Origin: Blastomussa wellsi
Taxonomy: Eukaryota; Cnidaria; Anthozoa; Scleractinia; Plerogyridae
NCBI GenBank assembly: GCA_947652115.1
Contig: OX393561.1
Span: 41,420,163-41,484,162, forward strand
DNA: 64,000 nt
Direction: 5' to 3'
The notes under the pieces were generated by a model. It had not been told where the DNA came from. It saw nothing but the letters and a program-made list of their open reading frames with translations, and ran no database searches. Shown piece by piece: positions 46,861 through 58,837 of the stretch (its first letter is position 1; the number at the start of each line of letters is the position of its first letter). The position numbers were made by a program, and so were the translations under genes.

Positions 46861-48104
46861 CTAATACCAAGACGCTTTCGGTTTGAAACCAGGCAATGAT
46901 ATCACAGAAACAGCAAATGCTGACGAACCCGTCAGGTCGTCAAACCCCAAAACAGGGCTACAAATATTTTTTTTTCCCGTGGAAGGAAATGTCACCATTT
47001 TGATCGGACAAAGCAGTGGTCGGACGGCAGAACAGTTCAAATACTGGTAAGAATCTATGTAGATTTACAAGCAGCAAACACCTTAGGTCACTATGCATTT
47101 ATTTTATGGCTTATTTTAAACCTTCTTTTAACACTTGCGATTATAAATTGAAACTAAATTAATTGCGTTCCAAATAGGCTCCAAAGAAATGTTCCGTTTG
47201 CATCAGGTCATTTGCTCTGAGAAAAAAAGAAACAAGTAATGTTAATAACTTAATGATTTTGTTAAATAACGTATTTTACTACGGGAAACGAAAAGGCAAA
47301 ATAGTCCAAAATAAAGGAAATCGTTACAAGGTGGCTGGATGGACGGGGTTTAGAGGTGCACTAAGAAATAATTCGAGGATTTGAGGTTGCTCTGAACCCC
47401 CTGTGGAAACCTGCTCTGTCAACAAGATGATCATAGCTTCAGATTTTGTGGTCCAGATTGTATTTTTTGACTTCTACTGGTACTGTGCCTGACCATGTCT
47501 CGTTTCGTTTAACTAGTGGAGCATTCATTTCCGGGGTAAGAAAGGCTTACACTGACGGCGTGTTTACAGTTTTATTACTCGTTGGGTGCCCAAGCCTGAA
47601 GATTCAAATGCTCCGTCCTCTTACTAACTGGAGTTTTTTTTCTCGGTCCACCTCCTTCGTCAACCCATGTCAATCAGGGACACTGGTTCACCCCCTTCCA
47701 GTCAAGTAGCGGAAAGTTTCGACAGGAATGTTCTTTTCTTCATGGTCATAGCGCAGCTCCAGCGCTAAGCTGAGTATCAGGCCTTCCTGAGGGGTGGGGG
47801 GAAGGTGGAGGGGAAAATGTGAAGGAAGGTTTGACGCAAAACTTTTCATTGGCTCATGACGAAAGTCCAAATTCTGAACGCTGCGCTGATTGGATAACAC
47901 ACAATGTGGTTTGACGTCACACCACCACCATAGCTTGTGGCAGCGAAATTTGATCTATTTGCTGAATTAATGAGCCCATTTTTGGCCGAGTGATCATTTT
48001 TTGTCCCCACGAGGAAATGGAACTAGAAAATCAGATAACGTCATTTTAACAAATAGACGTGAGCTATTTGTGGTACGTCCTGTAATCGTACATTCTCAGG
48101 AAAA

Positions 48105-48265
48105 AGATTTATCCCATATAATATGTTCGGTCAAGATGGCTGGATACTGGCCTCGTTCTTTTTTTGCGTGGTCATGGGGGTCGACTTCGTCTAGGTACAT
48201 AAACAAGCACAAAAAGAACTTGGCCAATAACATGCAGCCATCTTGACCTCACGCTTGGTCAATAA
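48105..48265. repeat. Foldback MITE
   Basis: Arms around GGTCAAGATGGCTG (48130) and CAGCCATCTTGACC (48235) with a shared GTTCTTTTT...AAAAAGAAC pair. It lies directly below the last recognised exon of the - strand array. Confidence 0.65.
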
Positions 48266-48331
48266 CCCATATATATTATACGTGCTTGAAAGTTGAAACA
48301 ATCTGACAGCAAAATAACAAACTGTGTTTAC

Positions 48332-48654
48332 CTTGAACTCTTTCAAACGGAAAACTTGATCGGCCCAGCTGGGTCCTCCTTTCCCATCGCTTTCACAAAC
48401 TTTTGATTGAACGTATTTGTCGAATGTTAAGTGAGCGTGACGACTGCCAACACAATAACCGTCGCTTTGAACTGAAAACATTTTGAACCCATGTAGTTTT
48501 GCAAATAAAGCGCATTTTCGGACTGCTTGTTGTTTTTCTTTGTAGGCATGGTATGGACTGGAGGAATCGTAATACCATGTCCCACCCACGATCTCGACAG
48601 GTTGTTTGTTAGAGTAGCATCCAACTGACTCGTACTCCATAAACGGAAGTAACC
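48332..48654 (-). CDS. Array exon A (type 1), possibly terminal
   Basis: Acceptor TTTTGCAG; paired with exon F. The only donor-like site (AAG|GTAAAC at 48331) would leave in phase 0, unlike all others. Reading on instead gives an in-frame stop ending at 48191, so this could be the last exon. It has an insertion in the first half and diverges from the GGMC consensus (SDGYC). Confidence 0.75.
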
Positions 48655-50742
48655 CTGCAAAACAAATACAGTTGAACAATAAAAACAGTTGAACGCTAAA
48701 ATAGTACTGGGTAATTTAACGCTCGGAAATAGATAAATTTAAATTGAGGATCAGAAAGGGCGGACTATTTTACAAATCTACATCACTACGTTGATATTAA
48801 ACAATTATTGGATGAGGTCGAGTATGATAGCGAGAATTATCAAAGCCATGGTTTGTGTTTATCCACGGAAGCCGAAGGTTGGGGTTGAGTCTATTAGTCT
48901 ATTAATTAGGCACGGAAATAAAATTTTCTTGAACGATGTCCACAAAAGAAAGCTCAGCCATTTAAAGCCACGTTTATGGATTCCGAATCCAATCCTCAAG
49001 TAGCTTTTAGTGCCTTAAGTCCAAGTCTGATGCTGTTCAGTGTTTTCGATCCTTGCGGAAATAAGAAGTCCCAAAGGCAAATCTGGATAACTCGGCCATC
49101 GCCGGCTTCTGGCAGCGTTTGAACGATGATATGATTTGTAGAAGTGACGCCAGTTCTGCATGTATAATATTGCAATATTGCAAGTATTACGCCATAATTC
49201 GTGTCACCGAGCGTGAATTAGCTGCGTGCTCTCTACCAATGCGAATAGAGATAGTGGCTGCAATGTATTTAATATTGGGGCACTTAAATGAACGTAAAAA
49301 TGGTATTGATATATTGGAAATTCATTAAGAGTAATATCCCTTTGTCACGCATTTGTTATTCTTTTGTGTTCATGCTAATCTGCCCGCCCAACCTTATTTC
49401 TGATCTGAGTACAAATTCTTTTGTTCTTTGTACATGCTGACGAGGCTAGGCGGGCAGATTAGCATGAACACAAAAGAATAACAAATGCGTGAGAAAGGTA
49501 TATTGAATATCTGGAATGCGAGTGACTGAAACATTAAATGCTAGTGATTGCAAACTGAGCTCGGGCCGTTAGAGAATATCAACTGAAATCAGCACTAAAC
49601 ATCGTCAGTAGCACCGTATACCTTCCATGGTTCCTGTGAGATGGTAAACCTGATTAGCCCAGGATCCACCTTTTCCATCATTCTTGCAATCCAGTGATTT
49701 ACCGTACTTGCTAAACGTTTTGTGTGCCCTGGGACTACTAACACACATACCACCATCTTGAATTGCAAAGGTTTTGTATCCCCGTACTTGGGCTGCAACG
49801 GCGCACTTTTGAATCGCATCATTTCGCTGTGAATAGCTGTCTTTGAGAAAAATGTCACTTCTTTCCAAAGATGGAATGGCTCTCATGCGTTGGTCTCTGT
49901 AACAGCCAAGTGATTCGTATTTAATCGAAGAGAGCAAATCTGCAGAAGTTAGAGAGCAGATAAATTATTACTAAAGTTATTGAGATAAGCATGAAGAAAT
50001 TTATATTTTAAGCAAATAATGCTAAATACATCAGTGCTTTATTATAAAAGCCCTTGGAGCAAGCGGAGCTGTCAATTCAACGTATGTTCTCTAATGATAT
50101 CTGTGCTTGCGTCGCCCTTACTTCGGATACTGGTTTTGGGATCACAGTCCCGCGGGTTACGGGATTGAAACCCCCATTGAAGACATCTGACCTGCACTCA
50201 TCATTTGTTACTATACTTGTTTTTTTTCTCCTTTTTTGGATACGCTAGTTCCTGCACGATGTATAAATTTCAAGTACCTGGTATCCATGTTAAAGCATGT
50301 ATTTCATTGGCCCACGTTCCCCCTTTTCCATCACTCTTGCAATTGTTGGAGACGCCATATTTGTTAAAACCTCTGAGCTTGGCGCTACCGACGCACATAC
50401 CACCATCTTGAATACCAACCACTTCATATCCACGACTCCTTCCAACCAGAAGGCATTTTTGGATAGCATCCTTTCTTGATTTATAGTTGCCGTCAAGAAT
50501 GTGGTCTTGTCCTTCAAGACTTTCCATGGCACGCACAGGTAGGTCACTGTAACATCCACGCGGTATGCCGAATTCAGTTCTAGACGTTAGCGCTGCAATA
50601 CAACACACATGAAGACAATGAGTTTTGAGTGTGGTTTGCATGTTCGTTTAGCGAAAAAAACTGTCACTCTCTTCTGTCATCATAGTCCGCTGCAGTTATG
50701 CCAGATAGCCGACGAGGCGCGTGGCGCCGAGTTGGCTGTAAC

Positions 50743-50777
<35 letters not shown>

Positions 50778-53700
50778 TTTTGTTAAAAACGCCCAAAAAA
50801 TATTGTACAAACATTGCGAAAATGCATTCTTTTACGTACGCGTACACCTACCATATTATGTAGGTCAACGGTACATGAGTTCATATACCATTGCCGCTAA
50901 GCCAGTTGAAACTCAGGAAACGCTAGTTTTTTTAACTGAGAATATTCGTCAGCAGTAGTTGACGGATATTGCGAGCATAATGACCATACATGGGCAACGT
51001 GACAATTTGTTGAGATTAAGCATGACGTTATACGGCAAACGGCAAACGCGAAGTTACCTTTCATTTTATTATCTTTTTATTTGATTCCAAAATATATCTC
51101 TCAGAAAAACAGGAAAAATTTCACTAGTTCAAAACAAACACAAACCGACATGACAAGAACTCTTGGGTCGAGAATTCCGCACGACGGATGAGTAGAAGGG
51201 ACAAGGGAGCGGGCTTGTGAGCCCGCAATATTACTGTTCAGCTGTCTTATCCGTAAGCAGGAGAAGAGGGAGGGGAGGGTGAGGCTGTGTCGCGCGATAG
51301 GTAGGGATTGGAAGGGTGTCCCTTTCAAATTCTTTGAAGTATATAAATTAAGGCTCCTTTCATTTATCTGATGGAAAACAATCGTAGGCTCATATGTAGA
51401 CTAAGCCCTTTGCATTCTAATATGCCATTACCTTTAATCCCGCCAATAATATAAACATGAATGGCCCCTGATCCTCCTTTTCCATCGCTTTTACAATCCT
51501 GTGATATTCCATACGTGTTGAACACTGGGATTACAGTATAACTAGCAAGGCATAAGCCACCATCGTAAATGCCAAACACTTCATATCTTTTCTTCATGGC
51601 CGCCAGCGCGCACTTGCTAATTGCATCTGTCCTGCGTTTGTAATCACCGTCAAGAACATTCGCGTCTTTTCCTTCCAGAACGGTCATCCTGCTTCCCGGT
51701 TCATGTTTGTAGCATCCAAGTGATTTGTACCCCTCGGCAAGTCCAGAATAGAGAACTATAACAAAGGAAACAAAAATGCGGCTTCAGAGGATGGCTTCGG
51801 AGTATTCAGCTTTATAGGGCTTTCAGGTTTCTTTGGCATTTTATCATAGCTGCCCCACTATAAATATAATATATTACTTTAATATGAACAAAACGACATC
51901 TCTATAACATCAAAGTTAATAGGCAATACCGAAAGAGGTGAAACATTCAATTCCCTCTTTCACCCTTTCGGAGGAGGCAGCGTCGCCGAGTGACTTAAGG
52001 CGCTGGTGTCGGTCAGGTGGCGGGAAAAGAGAGACCCTGGGAACGAGGTTGGTGGTGACAGCATTCTTAGCAACGAAATAAATTTCCGCCTTTCTATTCC
52101 CACCGGCTTGATTTCATGCATAGTTTTTAAAATACTAAATAGGCAACTTGATCATACCATTCATTCCGCCAATAACGTAAACATGATTGGCTTCATTCCC
52201 TCCTTTGCCATTGCTTTCACAATTATTTGACGTGCCATATTTTTGGAAGGTCATGTGCGCAGTGGAACTGCTCAAGCACATGCCGCCATCTTGAACAGCA
52301 AACACTTTATACCCCCGTTTCTTGGCTACCAATGCACACTTTTCTATTGGATTTATTCTCAAGTTGTAGTCTTCTCCATCCAGAAGCGGGTCTTGTTCCT
52401 CTAGGCTAGGGATAGCCCGTCGCCACGATATGTCGTAGAAACATCCAACTGATGTGAAGTTTACAGACTCACGAGAAACTGAAAATATAACCGAATAACG
52501 TCGTATTAGCATATACAAATTAAAGTACAATTAGCAAGGAAATGGTAACTCGAGACTAAGTAAAGTGCTGAAAACATCGCAGTTTTCTTCTCTGTAGGGC
52601 TTTGCCCTCGGGCTTCTGCGAGACGCTTCTCGCATCAGATAATGCCTGACACAATAGAGTGGCAAGTGATGACGTCACAAAGACTAAATTTATGAAATTA
52701 TGGGATTTACTAAGATATTCTGAAAGTAGATAATGAAGAATCCCCACTTGCCAAAAACCAGCATCTTATTTCAATTTGGGGGTGAGATATTGACAAGTTC
52801 ACGCTTCAGTGACTCCATACAAATCCTTTTAATTTAGAACTTGTAGTTTGGAAGGAAGACAAAATTTCAAGGATTTGTATGGAGTCACTGAAGTATGTCA
52901 GTTAGTATATCTCACCCCCAAATTGAAGTAAGATGCTGATATTTGGCCAGTGGGCATTCTTCATCATGTACTTTCCGAAGACGTTAGGCTTTTTCTTTGA
53001 AAACGCATACACTGGGAAAGGTTCAAGATCACCGGCACCGTTGGAATAACTAAATAAAAGGGCGTTAAATTAAAGTGCACCTAACCCCAAAAGATTTTTT
53101 TTGCTAAAATATACCTTTGCACCAGTTTGAAACGCATTGCACCTTTCGTTTCTCCTTTTTACCAAATTCTGGCTATTTATCGCATTCAAACGTTATGAAA
53201 AACTGTGCATCATTTGTTCCACGACCGAGTCAGAAGGGGCGTGGGTCTATTCCTGATTTGACGTCACAAAATGATTTGCATCACATCAAGTCTTTGTAAA
53301 CATGCATGCAAATCAGTTTGTGACTTCAAATCGGGAATAGACCCAGCCCCTTCTGACTCGGCCGTGGAACAAATGATGCACAGTTTATCGTAACTTTTGA
53401 ATGCTATAAATAGTCAGAATTTGGTAAAAAGGTGCAATGCGTTTCAAATTGGTGCAAAGGTTTATTCTAGCGAAAAAAATATTTTGGGGTTAGGTGCACT
53501 TTAAGCAAACAACTCAACTGAAAAGAAATTACCGCGGTAAACTTAGAGACTTGTTTGCCAAGCTTTCGAAATATTAAAAACACGACAGCGTTCCTCAGTT
53601 CTTTAGCCTACCTAGTCCAGCCCTAATCCTCGACGTAGAAGGTGGGAAGGGGGTGACCAGCTAACAGGGCTCTGACAAACTGTGCGTGGGGTTAACACTG

Positions 53701-56700
53701 AACCCCATGACAGCACAGGACAAGGGGGATTGTTCCCAGTCCGGAACTGGACCAATGTCTACACAGCACTCGAACAGGAAACTTTTGAGCAAAAAGTCAG
53801 AGTGTCGTATTGACACTTGTAATGCCAGGACTATGTTTCAAAATCTACAGGTGGCAAGGACATCGCCACAGTAATAAAGCAAGGAGATATTGATGGTCTG
53901 GGCATGTTATCAGGAAAAACTGTGATAGCATCACAAGAACCGCACTAAATTGCAATTGGACACCGCACAGCAGAAGAAGAAATCGAGAAACATAGAGGAG
54001 AACGAGCGAGGCAGAACTGAATACAATAGAAGACGTGTAAACAATTCCGGGAGAGTTGGCAGGTATGCATAGTAGGTTTCAGGTCGCAGGTTTCATAGTA
54101 TTGTACTCGATAGATCGTGAGACTGAAGATTGTGCAAACCAATTTTATGCTGCGCTAGCGATACTTCGTGCACCGAGTACTGCCATTAAAACTCCGCACT
54201 CCCCAAGCAATGTTGAAAAATTTATGGACTTCTTTTGGTTGCCGGTGGTTACGTCTGTGCTTACCTGAGGGATCCCGGTTACACGTATTAGATGGCTAAA
54301 ACTCACATGTGCCCTTCTGCATCAGCTGCTAGCTAAATTTGAAAGATACAAGCCCCTGTTATATATAAATTCATGAAACATGAACCTACCTGTTGTTCCC
54401 GGTAAACGGTAAACTTGATTGGCCCAAGGTCCTCCTTTCCCATCGTTGTTACAATCTTGTGATTCACCGAATTTGTTGTATGTTTTGTGAGCGGTGGGAC
54501 TGGCGAGACACTGACCGCCATTTTGAATTGCAAACATTTTGTAACCTCGCAGTTTTGCAAAAAGTGCACATTTCTGGATTGGTTGCACTCTTGTTTTGTA
54601 GTCATTCGAAAGCAGAGACGAGTTAGGGAAATCGGAATGGCTTTTACCATCCACACTCTCAATAGCACGTTCAATTGAGTCTTTGTAGCATCCAACAGAT
54701 TCGTACTCCGTAAATGGAAGTAGGCCTGTAAGACAAGAGAAAACAAATAAGCTATCAGTTGTAATGCTCATTAATTTTCGTTATAAGGCAATGACGTGGT
54801 TAGATTGCGTGCAGTCTCCATTTTGCTCCAAATTCCGAAACGAAAGCGAAGATTTGCGAGCGCTATTTTCGTGCGGCGAGCGGCAAAGTTGCACAGGAGC
54901 CAGCCGCGGACGAATCAACATAGAGACGGTAATGACTTCATACATCATTTTTGCCGCTCTTTGACAGCTCACATCAATGTCACCTTGACACCTACGCCCA
55001 CATGATTGACCGGTCTCAATCAATTTTTTCCGGGAATCAGTCGAAGCGGTAAACAAAGCTAAAAATTAGGATATGTGAATGCGATTAGCGGTTCCACTCC
55101 AAAGTTTGGAAATGCTGTATGAAGCAATATGTCGTCACTATTTTGGCCATATGCAGTCACTATTTGCTCGCGCCTCGCGGCTTTTCCGCTCGCCGCTCGA
55201 AAATAGCGCTCACAAATTTTCGCTTTCGTTACGGATTTTTGAGCAAAATAGAGACAGTCACAGTCTTGCTATGACCTGATAATTTCAACATTAAAAAGGC
55301 TGTATAATTATAGCAGTAATTTAAGAGGTGAAAACTGTGATTGAGACTATGTACCAATATAATTACCTTCCTAAGATACCCACGGTACAGCTTTATTAAA
55401 ATGTGCATTGCATTTTTTAACTCACTAGATGGTTAGAAAAGCGCCATTAGTCGACCGAGTATTGGAATCATTTCTGTCAGGCGACGACCATTTTCACGGA
55501 TCGTATCATTTCCAGGTTGGGTAGATATCAGCTAACATTTAAACCAAATTTACCACTGAGTATGATACTGGGTTTATTTTCGGGCCCTATCCCGCAGCAC
55601 ATACCTATATAGTCCATATATTGGAGTACCCCTCTGGGCAACCATTGAAAAAGTGAAGTGAAGTATGACTAATAGTTGTCACGGTAAAAAAAATTACAAT
55701 ATGAACAAACTCAAAAGTATTACGAGTCTTACTTTAATTCTCGATACTAGCTCGATTATCTCGGTTTATAGGATTGCTTTGTTCAAGTCCTCGTAATCTA
55801 TTTTACCTATAGTATTGCCTTGTCCAACAAATTAAAGCTAACCGCAAGCAAACCAGTGTGAAAGCTAAGCATTTCGTAAATGTGTATCAGTCTAATCAGT
55901 CTATCACCAAATATAACCAGTTTCGATTCTATTCCAGACCTAAACTAGAGCAGATATAGCATCGTCCATTCCAAAAAGCCTGGGTCCACCAACGGCGAGT
56001 AGGAATATTCCTTGTTGCTATGGAAACTGGAGTAAGCTCCAGCCCTAGGTTCCAACGCAGAGTTTATACTTTTCGATCCCATGACTTTATGGGGAATGGG
56101 GTTTCCTTTTAAAGAAAAATATTACTGTTCAAAAACCAGAAATCTTGGCTTCCGCTGTATAGTGTGCGCTAAGCGTTTATATTTCTTTCTGGCTTGATTT
56201 AATTTAGCATACAAATCGCTTTGATTACATTCAAATAATTCTTCAAGTTTAAATCAAAATATAAGCTCATACTGATCGTACCATGAACTTCTCCATAGCC
56301 AAGAATATACACCTCGTTGCTAACCGCCATTGTTGAGCACTCAGTCTTGCCAAAACCAAACTTGACAAAGTTCTTGTCAGTATCGGGACCACTGGCGCAC
56401 TGCCCGTCAGCCATAACAGCAAACACTTGATGTCCTCTCCTCTTGGCCGCGAGTGCACACTTCCTAAAAACATCTTTTCTTGTAGTGTGGTTACCGTCTA
56501 GCACAGGGTCCTGCCCTTCTAGGCTAGGGATGGCACGAGCTTCTGTGTCTTTGAAACATCCAAGGTTTGAGTAATAATGATCAAACGACGAAAGGATGTC
56601 TGCAAACAACAACGTTAACAGACCAAATTTAGGTAATATTGCAAAAAAGCATCTGAACATTTTTATCGTTAACAATGTTACAGTTATAAGTACAAAGTAC

Positions 56701-58792
56701 CTGCATGTCATTATGTGGTTGCCATAGCAACGTCGAAAACCATAGATTTCACAACTTCCGGCTGATCATGAATGAGCAGCTAATAAGGTCAATAACAGTT
56801 TCAGCAAAACAGAGTAAACAACCACAATCGGACACGAAACGTTTTGACATGCCAACATCATGCCTATCTCATCACTACACTACCAGGTTGATCCGCCAAA
56901 TCCCCGTAATCTAGCTATTTTACTCATAGTATTGCCTTATCCAGCAAATAAAAGCTAACCGCAAGCAAACCAGTGTGAAAATGAACATTTAAGCATTTGG
57001 TAAGTGTGTATTAGTCCCTCACCAAATTATAACTACTTTCGACCTAGTGCAGACCTAAACTAGAGCAGATAGAATCGTCCATTCCAAAAAGGTTGGTTAG
57101 CAATTAAACCCCCTCCCCCACCCGCTGTATGAAAATAGCCTTATTGGCTGAAATATTTAATTCTAATAAATGCAAATAAGCTGATGCAAAACATCAGCAC
57201 TGCCCTTTCGACAAAAGAAAAATCCAGAGTATCCCACTGCCAGCCTACGATATGAGTGTCGCCGTATACCTTCCATGGTTCCTGTGAGATGGTAAACCTG
57301 ATTATCCCGGGATCCACCTTTTCCATCATTCTTGCAATCCAGTGATTTACCGTACTTGCTAAACGTTTTGTGTGCCCTGGGACTACTAACACACATGCCG
57401 CCATCTTGCATTGCAAACGTTTTGTATCCCCGTACTTGGGCTGCAACGGCGCACTTTTGAATCGCATCATTTCTCTGTGAATAGCTGTCTTTGAGCAGAG
57501 GGTCTCTCATCTCCAGAGATGGAATGGCTCTTACGCGTTGGTCTTTGTAACAGCCAACTGATTCGTATTTCACCGAATTTAGAATATCTGAAGAGATGAC
57601 AGTGTAGTTGTAATATTAATATGCTACGTTATTATAAAACGACATAAAAGCTATTCCGGCAATCCGTACTGCCAACGCAAAAAACTTTTTCTTTACTACT
57701 CATACGAAGTATCTTTCTTGAGGGCTGCCAAATTAAGAATTTTATGTTTATTAAAAATAGTATTAGCCTTGATAGTACAGTGTTTTATTGCCATCAATTA
57801 AATCACTTATATGGCTAATCGTGATTATTAAAGGGCCCTAGTCAGCCACACCTTTTTATTGTTTACATGCGAAAATTTCAGTTATAGTCTGTCGAAACGA
57901 AAGAGATCACTGAGAAACTTGCTAGAAGTTATTTAAATACTTCCAGGAACATAACTTACAGCAATGCAATAAGATTACGCTTCGCCATTCAATTTCCATT
58001 ATTTCGAGGTATCGAAAATGGCGGAGGCTGACTAGGGCCTTTCAAGGTCGAAGAGGATTTCAGTCCCGCGGGTTGCGGGATTGAGACCCGTTGCAGACGC
58101 CTGACGTGCACTTAACAGCACATTTGCAGGATGTCGTCATCTGACTACAATTACCAGAATTCAATTTGGTTTTCCTTTATCATTTAATATTTGTTATCCC
58201 AGCGGGTTTTAAATAACAATTGCCCTAATTAACGCCATTATGCAATCACCTATTGCTGTTCTTATCTTGCTCCATTTTCCTGCGCAATGCTTCGATCTAT
58301 CTTTTATTAATTAATATACCTGGCATCCATGTTAAAGCATTCACATCATTGGCCCACGGTCCTCCTTTTCCATCACTCTTACAATCATGAGAGACGCCAT
58401 ATTTGTTAAAACCTCTGAGCTTGGTGCTACCGACGCACATACCACCATCTTGAATACCCACAACTTCGTATCCACGACCTCTTCCAACCAAAATGCATTT
58501 TTGAATTGCGTCTTTTCTTGATTTATAGTTGTCGTCCAGAAGGTGGTCTTGTCCTTCAAGACTTTCCATGGCTCGCACGGGAAGGTCTTTGTAGCATCCC
58601 AGTCTTATGCCACTTTCAGTTCGAGATATTAGTGCTGCAATGAACATGCATTGGAACAATGAATTATGGCGTGGTATGCATTTAATATACGATAAAGGTC
58701 CACATGTAATAGATCGTCGAAAGTTAATTAACTCGAAACGATACCCCGGAATTTAGCGATCAACTGAGATCGAGCCTCGGCAAAACTTATAC

Positions 58793-58837
<45 letters not shown>

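Larger units (their letters stand above)
40460..48100. other. Intergenic, repeats only
   Basis: No supported gene. Contains a G-rich element fragment at 42760-42940, a Penelope-like fragment at 45141-45333 and a foldback at 46585-46860. Short frames elsewhere show no domain. Confidence 0.5.

Noticed and set aside
56600..56711. Apparent signal peptide upstream of array exon G (Met at 56711 or near 56660)
   Set aside because: Translating a pyrimidine tract always gives Phe/Leu/Val-rich sequence; a good acceptor (TTTGCAG) with phase 1 fits the other ten exons better. Exons A, C, F and I show the same artefact.
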